A DNA stretch of 64,000 nucleotides. Source: Granulicella mallensis (lineage in GTDB: Bacteria > Acidobacteriota > Terriglobia > Terriglobales > Acidobacteriaceae). The DNA lies in contig NZ_JACHIO010000002.1 of NCBI RefSeq assembly GCF_014203225.1, positions 124,001 to 188,000 of the forward strand. Direction: 5' to 3'. The notes beneath the pieces were generated by a model. The model saw only the letters and a list, made by a program, of their open reading frames with translations, was not told where the DNA came from and ran no database searches. This document shows, in pieces, positions 1-7,776 of the stretch. A program made the position numbers and the translations under genes. The first letter of the stretch is position 1. Each line of letters begins with the position of its first letter.

Positions 1-1
1 C

Positions 2-883
2 TCGGCCAACAGCCCCATCGATCCCGGTGTAACGATCGCTTCCAACATCAGCGAGGTGAACAGCATCGGCACCTCGAACTACAATGCCCTGTGGCTGGTG
101 TTCAGCAAGAACTTGCACCATGGACTCGAACTCAATATGAACTACGAGTGGGCGAAGTCGATGGACATTAACTCGCTTGGATCGCAGGGTGGGTTGAACC
201 TGCAGGACAGCAACAACCCCAGCGGCAACTATGGCCTGTCGGACTTCGACGTGCGCCATCACTTCGCCGGTACAGCGATCTATGTGCTGCCCTTCAAGGG
301 CAACCGCCTGGTCTCGGGCTATCAGCTTTCAACGATCGTCCAGTACCAGACCGGCAACCCGGTCAACATCACCGCAGGCAGCTCAAGCTTCAACGGCCTT
401 ACCGGCGTTATCCGTCCCAATCTGGTTGGTCATGTCATCACACATAAGTCGCAGGCTCCTGTTGCTGGTTCGGTAAGTTCCGCGACCAATGTCACCTTCA
501 TCCAGAACTCCCCAGGCACTATCTGCGACGTGACGACGTACACTCCAGCCTGCACCTTTGAGATTCCGGGAACACAAGCCAGTGCCACCGCACCTACCGC
601 ACCCACGGCTTATACCGGCATCGGCAACATACAGCGTAACGGCGTTACCGGCCCCGGCTTTGCGGATGTCGATCTGTCAGGACAGAAAGAGACCAAACTC
701 TTCAAGAACGTGATGTTCACGCTTCGTGCCGACGCGTTCGATATCCTCAACCACCCCAACTTTGGTCAACCATCGGGGAACGTTCAATCGTCAACCTTTG
801 GCCAGATCAGCGCCACCCGCTTTGCTACCAGCGATGGCGGCTCCTCTCGTCAACTCCAAATCAGTGGTAAGTTCACCTTCTAG
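2..883 (+). CDS. TonB-dependent receptor, Oar-like, C-terminal part (5' end outside window)
   Basis: This is the C-terminal part of an outer-membrane receptor. The frame is open from the first complete codon, so the start lies to the left. The 293 visible residues are rich in Asn, Gly, Ser, Thr and aromatics, as in beta-strands. They include FDVRHHFAGTAIYVLPF and, near the end, DAFDILNHPNFGQPSG, and they finish with Phe (GKFTF), the usual last residue of BAM-assembled barrels. Acidobacterial receptors of this type normally carry an N-terminal carboxypeptidase-regulatory-like domain and a plug, which would lie outside the window. The substrate cannot be read from this part. The GntR regulator and gamma-glutamyltransferase that follow on the same strand make a peptide- or amino-acid-derived ligand possible, but that is inference. 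Confidence 0.85.
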   Translation, partial: SANSPIDPGVTIASNISEVNSIGTSNYNALWLVFSKNLHHGLELNMNYEWAKSMDINSLGSQGGLNLQDSNNPSGNYGLSDFDVRHHFAGTAIYVLPFKGNRLVSGYQLSTIVQYQTGNPVNITAGSSSFNGLTGVIRPNLVGHVITHKSQAPVAGSVSSATNVTFIQNSPGTICDVTTYTPACTFEIPGTQASATAPTAPTAYTGIGNIQRNGVTGPGFADVDLSGQKETKLFKNVMFTLRADAFDILNHPNFGQPSGNVQSSTFGQISATRFATSDGGSSRQLQISGKFTF

Positions 884-893
884 TTCGTGAGGT

Positions 894-930
894 GTGCGCT
901 CGACCAAAACGTTTCGCCGGTCGAGCGCAC
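894..930. terminator. 12-bp perfect inverted repeat after the receptor gene
   Basis: The arms at 894-905 and 919-930 (GTGCGCTCGACC and its exact complement) enclose a 13-nt loop 11 bases after the receptor stop codon. There is no clear T tract, so this is a terminator-like or mRNA-stabilising hairpin rather than a textbook Rho-independent terminator. Confidence 0.5.
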
Positions 931-1043
931 ATGTCTTACGAAGGTATTCAAGTTTCTTCCACGCAACAGGATGTCGGTCTCCCCTCGAACCTTTACCATA
1001 GCGTCCGAGGACCAGAGAATCTATTGGATTCCGAGCATACACA

Positions 1044-1745
1044 ATGATCAAAATCTCTAAACCACCGAACCTGACAGAGCTCGCCTATCTCAGCGTCAAG
1101 CAGTCCCTCGTCGACGGTTCCCTGGGCGAGGGCCAGAGATTGACAGAAGAATCTCTCTCCACCCAGCTAGGCATCAGCAAATCCCCCATACGCGAGGCGC
1201 TCACCCGCCTTGAAAGCGAAGGCCTGCTCAACATCGAAGCCAGGCGCGGCGCCTATGTTCGCCGGTTCAACAGAAAAGATGTCAGCGACCTGTATGACCT
1301 TCGCGAACTGCTGGAGGTGCATGCGGTAGGGTTGGCGGTGATTACTCCAGCGTTCCTCGGCACGCTCGCGGAGAGCATCGAACACACCCGGAAGCATCTC
1401 GATGCAGGCGACAGAATGGCACACGTGGAAGAGGATATTCGCTTCCACAATCTCATCGCCGCCGCTACGGGCAATGAAGAGCTCCGTCGCGTCCTTGAAA
1501 ACATGAACCACAAGAGTCTTCTATGCCGGTCGAAGACCTTCAATCTCTCTTCGACAACCGCGCCGATAAGTCACAGCAGGATCTACCTTGCCCTGAAGGA
1601 AGGCGAGCGGGTTTTGGCTCAGCAGGCCATGAAAGATCACATCCAATACGTTCGCGACTCTCTGCTGCGTTCGCTGAAGGCAACAGAACCCCTAACCATC
1701 TACGAGGAAGACGCCGGTCTTGCCCTTTCTACCAATCGCAGTTAA
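1044..1745 (+). CDS. GntR family transcriptional regulator, FadR/FCD subfamily
   Basis: This 233-residue one-component repressor has an N-terminal winged helix (about residues 8-72; LTEESLSTQLGISKSPIREA and the wing ending RRGAYVRRF). An all-helical FCD ligand domain follows (about 80-215), with the family pattern DIRFHNLIAAATGN and later His residues (SHSRIY, KDHIQYV) that bind a metal or carboxylate ligand in relatives. Length is normal for FCD regulators. It lies 33 bases before the gamma-glutamyltransferase gene on the same strand, so the two are probably co-transcribed and it may control that gene and the receptor upstream. Ligand and operator are unknown. Confidence 0.88.
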   Translation: MIKISKPPNLTELAYLSVKQSLVDGSLGEGQRLTEESLSTQLGISKSPIREALTRLESEGLLNIEARRGAYVRRFNRKDVSDLYDLRELLEVHAVGLAVITPAFLGTLAESIEHTRKHLDAGDRMAHVEEDIRFHNLIAAATGNEELRRVLENMNHKSLLCRSKTFNLSSTTAPISHSRIYLALKEGERVLAQQAMKDHIQYVRDSLLRSLKATEPLTIYEEDAGLALSTNRS

Positions 1746-1778
1746 ATAACAACCGTTACGCGGTAAAAGGAGAGCTTC

Positions 1779-3629
1779 ATGCTCCGTCGAACGTTTCTTG
1801 CAACGCTACCCCTGGCTACTGCGGGCTCTCTCGTTGCCGCCACCAACAACGGTGTCCATGAACCGGCTCTCCTCCCTGGCGAAGAAGAACTATCGAAGCT
1901 GCCTAAATTTCAGGCCCCCGGAGAGGACCGGTTTCTCCGGCCTGATGTGCACGCCGGAGATCGGCCTGCCGGTGCCAGCTTCTCCTCGCGCTCCCCTGCA
2001 CTGGGTTGTTCGGGGGCTGCGGGAACGGCGCATCCGCTGGCGACACAGGCAGCTATCGAGATGCTCAAGCGCGGCGGATCGGCAGTCGATGCGGCTATCG
2101 CGGCCAATGCCCTGCTGGGCTTCGTCGAACCGACGAGCTCCGGGCTCGGGGGAGATTGCTACGCCTTCGTGTGGGACCCCAAGGTTGGCAAGCTGGCCGG
2201 AATGGCCAGCTCGGGCCGCTCACCGAAGTCGCTCTCGCTCGAGACCGTTCGCTCGCGCGCAGTCAACGGTGCTCTGCCTGCACTGGGAGCAGTCAGCGTC
2301 TCCACGCCCGGCGCGCTCGACGGCTGGTGGACGCTGCACCAGCGCTACGGCAAGCTCAAGTGGGCCGAGCTCTTCGAGCCGGCCATCCACTACTGCGAAG
2401 CCGGCGCCCCAGCGCCGCAGATCATCGGCTGGTACATCAAGCGGAACATGGCGATCTTTTTGAGGCCGCACTCGGGTGTCGAAGAGACCGCCAACGCGGT
2501 GAAGACTTATAGCCCTGGCGGCATCTCGCCCAACGAATACGATGTGCGGCGTAACCCCGATCTTGCGAAGACCTATCGGATGATCGCAGCAGGTGGGCGC
2601 GATGCTTTTTACGATGGCCCGATTGCGAAGACGATCGATGCGTACTTCAAGCGGATCGGCGGCTGGCTCTCGGCGGACGATCTGCGCGAGCATCATGCGG
2701 AGTGGGTTGAGCCGCTGGTGACGAAGTATCGCGGCGTAGACGTCTATGCCATGGGCGCCAACACACAGGGACTCGCCACCCTGCAGATGCTCAACATCAT
2801 CGAGCAGTTTGATCTACGCGGATATGGCTTCCAGTCCCCTGAGTCACTGCATGTGCAGATCGAGGCGAAGCGACTTGCCTATGAGGATCGTGCCCGCTTC
2901 TACGCCGACCCACACTTTTCGAAGATCCCGATCGACTGGCTCAAGTCGAAGGAGTATGCCAAAGAGCGTGCCAAGCTGATCCAGCTCGACCGCATCCTCG
3001 AACCTGTCTATCCCGGCCAGGCTCCCAGCCACGGTGACACTACTTATTTCTCTACCGCCGACAAGGACGGGATGATGGTGTCGATGATCCAGTCCAACTT
3101 CCGCGGCATGGGCTCAGGCCTGGTCGCGGACGGCCTCGGCTTCATGTTCCAGGATCGCGGCCAGTTGTTCTCGCTGCAGGATGGCCACCCAAACATCTAT
3201 GCGCCCGGCAAGCGTCCCTTCCAGACCATCATCCCGGGCTTTGCAGCCAAAGATGGTGTGCCATGGCTCGCCTTTGGAGTGATGGGTGGCGACATGCAGC
3301 CCCAGGGGCAAAGCCAGATCATCATCAATCGCGTCGACTACGGGATCGATGTGCAGGCGGCTGGAGACAGTCCGCGCTGGCACCACGAAGGCTCATCGCA
3401 AAGCATGGGCGAAGACCCACCGCACCTTACTCCTCGCGGCATTCTACGCCTGGAGAGCGGTGTTCCCGCAGCCACTCGTAAAGCTCTCGTCGAAATGGGT
3501 TGGCCGATGGGTGAAAGCGATGGCGGTTATGGACGCTACGAGTGCATCGAAAACCGCAAGCAGGGTGAAGATCGTGTCTATGCGGCTGCCAGCGAGATGC
3601 GCGCAGATGGCGTGGCTCTGGCCTATTGA
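1779..3629 (+). CDS. gamma-glutamyltransferase family Ntn-hydrolase, exported
   Basis: Members of this family hydrolyse or transfer gamma-glutamyl groups (glutathione and similar amides), usually in the periplasm. The 616-residue product starts with a Tat-like leader (LRRTFLATLPLATAGSLVAA). An AAGTAHPLATQAAIEMLKRG-type N-terminal segment follows. The expected autoprocessing site is HGDTTYFSTADKDG, where Thr421 aligns with the catalytic Thr that becomes the N terminus of the small subunit. GGDMQPQGQSQ near residue 505 matches the conserved small-subunit region. A Shine-Dalgarno AAGGAG precedes the ATG. It probably forms an operon with the GntR regulator. The exact substrate is uncertain, because many acidobacterial paralogues are annotated only by family. 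Confidence 0.88.
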   Translation: MLRRTFLATLPLATAGSLVAATNNGVHEPALLPGEEELSKLPKFQAPGEDRFLRPDVHAGDRPAGASFSSRSPALGCSGAAGTAHPLATQAAIEMLKRGGSAVDAAIAANALLGFVEPTSSGLGGDCYAFVWDPKVGKLAGMASSGRSPKSLSLETVRSRAVNGALPALGAVSVSTPGALDGWWTLHQRYGKLKWAELFEPAIHYCEAGAPAPQIIGWYIKRNMAIFLRPHSGVEETANAVKTYSPGGISPNEYDVRRNPDLAKTYRMIAAGGRDAFYDGPIAKTIDAYFKRIGGWLSADDLREHHAEWVEPLVTKYRGVDVYAMGANTQGLATLQMLNIIEQFDLRGYGFQSPESLHVQIEAKRLAYEDRARFYADPHFSKIPIDWLKSKEYAKERAKLIQLDRILEPVYPGQAPSHGDTTYFSTADKDGMMVSMIQSNFRGMGSGLVADGLGFMFQDRGQLFSLQDGHPNIYAPGKRPFQTIIPGFAAKDGVPWLAFGVMGGDMQPQGQSQIIINRVDYGIDVQAAGDSPRWHHEGSSQSMGEDPPHLTPRGILRLESGVPAATRKALVEMGWPMGESDGGYGRYECIENRKQGEDRVYAAASEMRADGVALAY

Positions 3630-3636
3630 GCTGGCA

Positions 3637-3670
3637 CAGAGGAAACAGCAGAAGCATGCTGTTTCCTCTG
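3637..3670. terminator. bidirectional terminator hairpin between convergent genes
   Basis: The 14-bp perfect arms at 3637-3650 (CAGAGGAAACAGCA) and 3657-3670 enclose a 6-nt loop. They sit between the stop codons of the gamma-glutamyltransferase (plus) and the CPBP protease (minus), so one hairpin could serve both directions. Confidence 0.65.
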
Positions 3671-3673
3671 CCG

Positions 3674-4756
3674 CTACTCTGTTTTGTCGGAGTTCGTCCT
3701 GAGATGTTCATCAATGATCGGCATCGTTGAAGCGCTCGTCGAGGTGGTGCCGAGTATCTGCACCAGCGGTACGGGCTTTGCGGCGGCAGCCGCTTCCATA
3801 GCAGTGTGCGCGGGGGGCGGAGCGACGGTCGTCTCATAGCCTGCCGGGACGATCGGCGGATGGGTGTACTCCCAGGCATAGTCTGTGGTCATGCGATAAA
3901 GTACGATCATCCCAACCACCAGCACGATCACCGTGAACAACGCGCCTTCAGGCCCATAGGGTCCACCTGTGATCCAGGCCACTCCACTGCTATCCGTAGT
4001 CACGAGACTGCTGTACGTCTCCAGCCCACCGACGGGCAAACCCAGCAGAACTCCCATGGCCGCAGTCCAGGCGAAGTGCAATCCCCAGCCGAGCCAGAGA
4101 CCGTGCGTTCTTAGATAAGCCAGAGAGAACAGAATGCCCAGGAGAAAGGCGATGCCGACGCTGGAACTGGTTGAGTTGGGATGGAAGCTCGAGAACAACG
4201 CATAGATTCCAGAGAGCAGAATCGTTGCCAGTACAGACCCTACAGCGGCGATAAGCCTGGCGTAGAGATATCCGCGGAAGGCGACTTCCAAAGCGAGTGT
4301 GCCGACAGCCAGCGTGGCAAGGGAGATCAGTGCAAGGCCCCAGGACCGTGGAGCAAGCCAGAACTCCGGGTGCAGATCGCCGACGAGCATCATCGGAAGC
4401 ACGGCGACCAACAGCATGGCCCAACCCAGCACGATCCCCTGCTGTCCTTCGCGAAGTGCCGTCGCACGCTGCGGCAGCGCATTATCTCTGCGGAGATTGC
4501 CGGTGCGGGTAGCGATCCAGCTTAATGTTGCAAACCCAACGAGCAGCAGGAAGAGGAAAAAGCCTTCGCTGAGCAGCGGCTGAATCAGAGCAAGGTTCAG
4601 GTGGTTCGCAATGCCCTGCGCGGAGTGATCCGCGACCGAATGAGAGGCAAGAAGCCACAGCAGTCCCGTGATGAAAAGAGCGAACTGCATGGAGCGCGGA
4701 ATCGCGCGTTGGGGCTGGTTGGGTTGCAACAGTGACTGGCTCCTTAGGAACTCCAC
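3674..4756 (-). CDS. CPBP family (CAAX/Abi-type) intramembrane metalloprotease-like protein
   Basis: This polytopic membrane protein (up to 360 residues, about eight hydrophobic segments) has the CPBP core in its middle. Motif 1 reads LEVAFRGYLYA, motif 2 ALFSSFH and motif 3 WGLHFAWT. Family members normally have EExxxRG in motif 1. Here the first Glu is Leu, while the second Glu, the Arg and both His residues remain, so activity is uncertain. The start is ambiguous: GTG at 4756 gives the full frame, whereas AAGGAG lies just inside it and an ATG is found at codon 23. It follows accA by 15 bases on the same strand and is probably co-transcribed. The C-terminal tail is hydrophilic and Ala/Pro-rich. 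Confidence 0.8.
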   Translation of the reverse strand: MEFLRSQSLLQPNQPQRAIPRSMQFALFITGLLWLLASHSVADHSAQGIANHLNLALIQPLLSEGFFLFLLLVGFATLSWIATRTGNLRRDNALPQRATALREGQQGIVLGWAMLLVAVLPMMLVGDLHPEFWLAPRSWGLALISLATLAVGTLALEVAFRGYLYARLIAAVGSVLATILLSGIYALFSSFHPNSTSSSVGIAFLLGILFSLAYLRTHGLWLGWGLHFAWTAAMGVLLGLPVGGLETYSSLVTTDSSGVAWITGGPYGPEGALFTVIVLVVGMIVLYRMTTDYAWEYTHPPIVPAGYETTVAPPPAHTAMEAAAAAKPVPLVQILGTTSTSASTMPIIDEHLRTNSDKTE

Positions 4757-4771
4757 CGCCGGCGGTCAGGC

Positions 4772-5620
4772 TCAGGCTATGGTATAAAACTGCGCGATAT
4801 TACGAAACTTTGCATACCGGGCAGCCAGCAGATCGTCGATCGAGAGACGCTTCAGGTCGCTGAGATGGCGTTCCAGCCGTTCGTTGACCAGCTCCATGGC
4901 ATAGGCCGGATCCATCTGCGTACCGCCCTCAGGTTCAGGGATCACATCGTCCACACAGCCTAAGCTTTGGACGCTATCGGCGGTGTATCGGAGAGCTTCA
5001 GCCGCCAGCTGTTTCTTACTGGAGTCCTTCCAGGTGATGGCTGCGCAGCTCTCCGGCGTAATGACGGTATAGATCGCGTTTTCCAGCATCAACACGCGGT
5101 CGGCAACTGCCAGAGCCAGAGCTCCGCCTGAACCGCCTTCCCCGGTGACGGTGGCGATGGTAGGAACCCGGAGACGGGACATCTCGCGGATGTTACGTGC
5201 GATGGCTTCCCCCTGTCCGCGCTCCTCGGCACTGAGACCAGGATAGGCTCCGGCAAGGTCGATGAAAGTGAAGACAGGACGGCCAAATTTTTCCGCTATC
5301 TTCATGGCGCGCAAAGCCTTACGATAACCCTCGGGATCGGGCATGCCGAATTTGCGAGCGGTGCGCTCTTTGAGGGTTCGGCCCTTGAGATTGCCCACCA
5401 CCAGCACAGGCTCGCCGTGAAAGCGGGCCATACCCGCAGTCATCGCGGCGTCATCGGCAAACTGCCGGTCACCGTGAATCTCGCTGAAATCGGTAAAGAG
5501 TGCTTCGATGTAGTCCATCGGATAAGGACGCTGAGGGTGCCGCGCGAGTTCGGTCTTGATCCACGACTCGGGCGTTGGTGCGGGTGCAGTGACAGACTTC
5601 TGAGGAATGTTTTCGGCCAT
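4772..5620 (-). CDS. accA: acetyl-CoA carboxylase carboxyltransferase subunit alpha
   Basis: With AccD it transfers CO2 from carboxybiotin to acetyl-CoA, the committed step of fatty acid synthesis. The 282-residue protein has the crotonase-like fold with diagnostic stretches HPQRPYPMDYIEALFTDF, FGMPDPEGYRKALR, FIDLAGAYPGLSAEERGQ, ATVTGEGGSGGALALAVAD and TPESCAAITWKD. It is about 35 residues shorter at the N terminus than the E. coli protein. accD, accB and accC are not in the window, so the complex is encoded at scattered loci. The CPBP protease gene follows closely on the same strand. Confidence 0.97.
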   Translation of the reverse strand: MAENIPQKSVTAPAPTPESWIKTELARHPQRPYPMDYIEALFTDFSEIHGDRQFADDAAMTAGMARFHGEPVLVVGNLKGRTLKERTARKFGMPDPEGYRKALRAMKIAEKFGRPVFTFIDLAGAYPGLSAEERGQGEAIARNIREMSRLRVPTIATVTGEGGSGGALALAVADRVLMLENAIYTVITPESCAAITWKDSSKKQLAAEALRYTADSVQSLGCVDDVIPEPEGGTQMDPAYAMELVNERLERHLSDLKRLSIDDLLAARYAKFRNIAQFYTIA

Positions 5621-5655
5621 CTTTGTACCTAAACGATTGTATGCGATAGCCGGGG

Positions 5656-6093
5656 TCAGAAGTTGTCCCGATGACGGAAGAGCTGCGGCCAGGAGAGATC
5701 GTAGCGCTCCCGGGCAAAGAGCAAAAGAAACAGGACAAGACCATACATCAGTTGCTGCATGGCGATATTCCAGTCCTGTTTGAGCGTGATACCGAACATC
5801 AGCACAAACATCAGCAGGAAGGCGAGGATGAGCGTGTATCGAGTGAACAGGCCAAGCAGAAGCAAGATCCCGATCAACAACTCAACACAAGGAATGGCAT
5901 AGCCGCTGACGAGAGTCAGCGAGGACGGTAGCGGCGTCGATGCCATGCTCTTCACCATGCCCTGCGCAAAGCCCGAGAGGTGGGAGCCGGTGAAGATGCG
6001 CGCAAAGCCATGGCCAAAGAAATCCAGACCGGTGAGCAGACGGAAGAGGACGTAAGCGTGGAGTTGTTCGATGCTGGGAGGTTGATCGCTCAT
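5656..6093 (-). CDS. DoxX family membrane protein
   Basis: This is a small four-helix integral membrane protein of the DoxX/DoxD family (145 residues from ATG 6093; an upstream GTG at 6120 would add nine). The pattern is typical: an N-terminal helix with RLLTGLDFFGHGFARI, then CVELLIGILLLLGLFTRY, then two more hydrophobic segments, and a short tail RERYDLSWPQLFRHRDNF. Relatives are linked to quinone-dependent or redox processes, but most have no assigned activity. It lies between accA and a TIGR03435 gene on the same strand with no clear operon partner. Confidence 0.8.
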   Translation of the reverse strand: MSDQPPSIEQLHAYVLFRLLTGLDFFGHGFARIFTGSHLSGFAQGMVKSMASTPLPSSLTLVSGYAIPCVELLIGILLLLGLFTRYTLILAFLLMFVLMFGITLKQDWNIAMQQLMYGLVLFLLLFARERYDLSWPQLFRHRDNF

Positions 6094-6138
6094 GGCTAAA
6101 TTGGATGCACGCAATCGCACCGTTGACGAACAGCACGA

Positions 6139-6996
6139 CTAGTTTTCCGTCGGCTCGGTCACACTGTCGATCACGATCGTTTCGACGGGGCCTTTCGCAG
6201 CCTTCAGCTTGAGTCCCAGCCGATTCATGGCGTCAACAATAGCTGCGGTCATGTCGTGATTCGTAGGATCGTCCGGTTCGAGCTGGAAGTCATAAAGTCC
6301 TGGTAAACCGGTTCGATCCAGTACCGGGCGATCAAGATTCGAACTCAACTGTCTCGCCAGAAATGGCATGGAGATATTTAAACCGAACGCCGATCCATCG
6401 GCGATGCCGCCCTGCATCATGATCACACCTCCCCTGGAGTCGCCCTCCGGGTGCGCTGGGGCTTCCAGCCGAAGTTGCCCTTTTCCTCGGAGCAAAAGAT
6501 AGACCGGCCCTTCTTTCGTCTCACGATGGAACTTCAATCCGAATCGCTCGACCAGAAGATTCTGCAGCATCTTTCGTTGCTCGTCACTGGGAGTTGCTTT
6601 CATTGGAGGTTGTACTGCAGTGCGTGATTCGGAGGAAGCGGGAGGCAAAGCCTCTATGTCGTAGCGATTCTTGTCAGCCCAGGCTGGAACGCCGGATATC
6701 TGGAAGCTCTGAAGGTCAAACGCAAAGTACAAAAGCATCTTCAAGTTGGCAGCTCCAACGACGACTCTGCCTCCGGGATACGAGATAAATCCCAGCATTC
6801 CGCCATGATTAAAATCATGGGGTTTGATCGTAGAAACCTCGAACGCGGGCATCTGAGCAGAGCCGGCTTCTGTCTGCGAGCCGGTTATTTTTGGAGATGT
6901 AGACGTTTGGCCATGAAGCGCCGTTGATGAGCCGCACGCTACCGTGGCAAAGCATAGTAGAAACCCGCCACACCTATAGGCAATACACTTTGCCAT
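6139..6996 (-). CDS. TIGR03435 family secreted protein (copy 1)
   Basis: This is a 285-residue exported protein of unknown function belonging to a family expanded in soil Acidobacteria. It has a signal-like N terminus (AYRCGGFLLCFATVACGSS), the opening motif FEVSTIKPH, a central LQNLLVERFGLKFHRETKEGP block, the PVLDRTGLPGLYDFQLE motif and the family ending VIDSVTEPTEN. A Cys in the leader (VACGSS) could be lipidated. AGAGG precedes the ATG. Two paralogues lie at 40.5 and 42.1 kb. Confidence 0.9.
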   Translation of the reverse strand: MAKCIAYRCGGFLLCFATVACGSSTALHGQTSTSPKITGSQTEAGSAQMPAFEVSTIKPHDFNHGGMLGFISYPGGRVVVGAANLKMLLYFAFDLQSFQISGVPAWADKNRYDIEALPPASSESRTAVQPPMKATPSDEQRKMLQNLLVERFGLKFHRETKEGPVYLLLRGKGQLRLEAPAHPEGDSRGGVIMMQGGIADGSAFGLNISMPFLARQLSSNLDRPVLDRTGLPGLYDFQLEPDDPTNHDMTAAIVDAMNRLGLKLKAAKGPVETIVIDSVTEPTEN

Positions 6997-7098
6997 CTCT
7001 CAGTCCTCTTCACGGATTGCGTATGTTCGTTCGACGCAATCAAAAGATAAAGGCTAGGAATCTTTTTAGCTTGTGCGTGCCCTCGCGCTGGAACCGCT

Positions 7099-7776
7099 CT
7101 ATGGATATTGCAGAATCACTCGCAGAAACTGCGCTCCGGCACTCAATCGAATCGAGCCGTCCTTGTACGCTGGGACCCAGACCGTGTCTCCTGGCGTAAG
7201 AGTACGTTCACTTCCGGCAATCGATGCTTTGGCTGTCCCGATAGAGACCAGCAACGAGCGTGGTCCAGCAGAGGATATCGTGCAGGACTCAGTTGTGGGG
7301 CACTGCGTGCGCTCAATCTTTAGCGCGGCATCATGATACTCGGTCCGCGTGCCGGGAGTTGCCGGTAGCGCTGGAGCTTCTCCACGGAAGACCTCCTTTA
7401 GGTCGTCCGACGGAATGCTCTTCAGTTCAACACGCAGGAAGTCCGAGGGGACATCTCCCAGATTGGTGACGCTATGCCTCTCCGCCATGCCTGGGCTAAT
7501 GCGGAAGGCTCCCGTGTGCGTTGGAGGACGATGAGCCGTGAAGCCGTTCGGGCCCTCGTGTTTGAGGTCGACCTCGCCGGAGTTGTTCAGGTACACATAC
7601 ACCGTTGGATAGGCCGAGTGGTCGTGCATCGGCACAAACTCGTGCGCACCATAATGCACGCGCATCACGATGATGTCGGAGTTCTCAAACGTTGTCTTGT
7701 AGTTGGGCGGCAGGGACTGAGTCTGCGCGCCCGCGCTACCAAGAACCAGACAAGCTGCGATGCACGATATCTTCAT
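7099..7776 (-). CDS. cupin-fold exported protein
   Basis: This 225-residue protein has a signal peptide (MKISCIAACLVLGSAGAQ) followed by a cupin-like barrel. The first half holds VHYGAHEFVPMHDHSAYPT, in which the His cluster matches cupin motif 1, and the second half has LTPGDTVWVPAYKDGS. It may be a bicupin-like sensor or enzyme of unknown substrate. Its ATG overlaps the dnaE stop codon (TGATG), so it is translationally coupled to dnaE. No link to replication is evident, and the coupling may be positional only. Confidence 0.7.
   Translation of the reverse strand: MKISCIAACLVLGSAGAQTQSLPPNYKTTFENSDIIVMRVHYGAHEFVPMHDHSAYPTVYVYLNNSGEVDLKHEGPNGFTAHRPPTHTGAFRISPGMAERHSVTNLGDVPSDFLRVELKSIPSDDLKEVFRGEAPALPATPGTRTEYHDAALKIERTQCPTTESCTISSAGPRSLLVSIGTAKASIAGSERTLTPGDTVWVPAYKDGSIRLSAGAQFLRVILQYP

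Noticed and set aside
3600-3680. Transposon end from the CAGAGGAAACAGCA inverted repeat
   Set aside because: Arms are only 14 bp around a 6-nt loop between convergent stop codons, so a terminator explains it.
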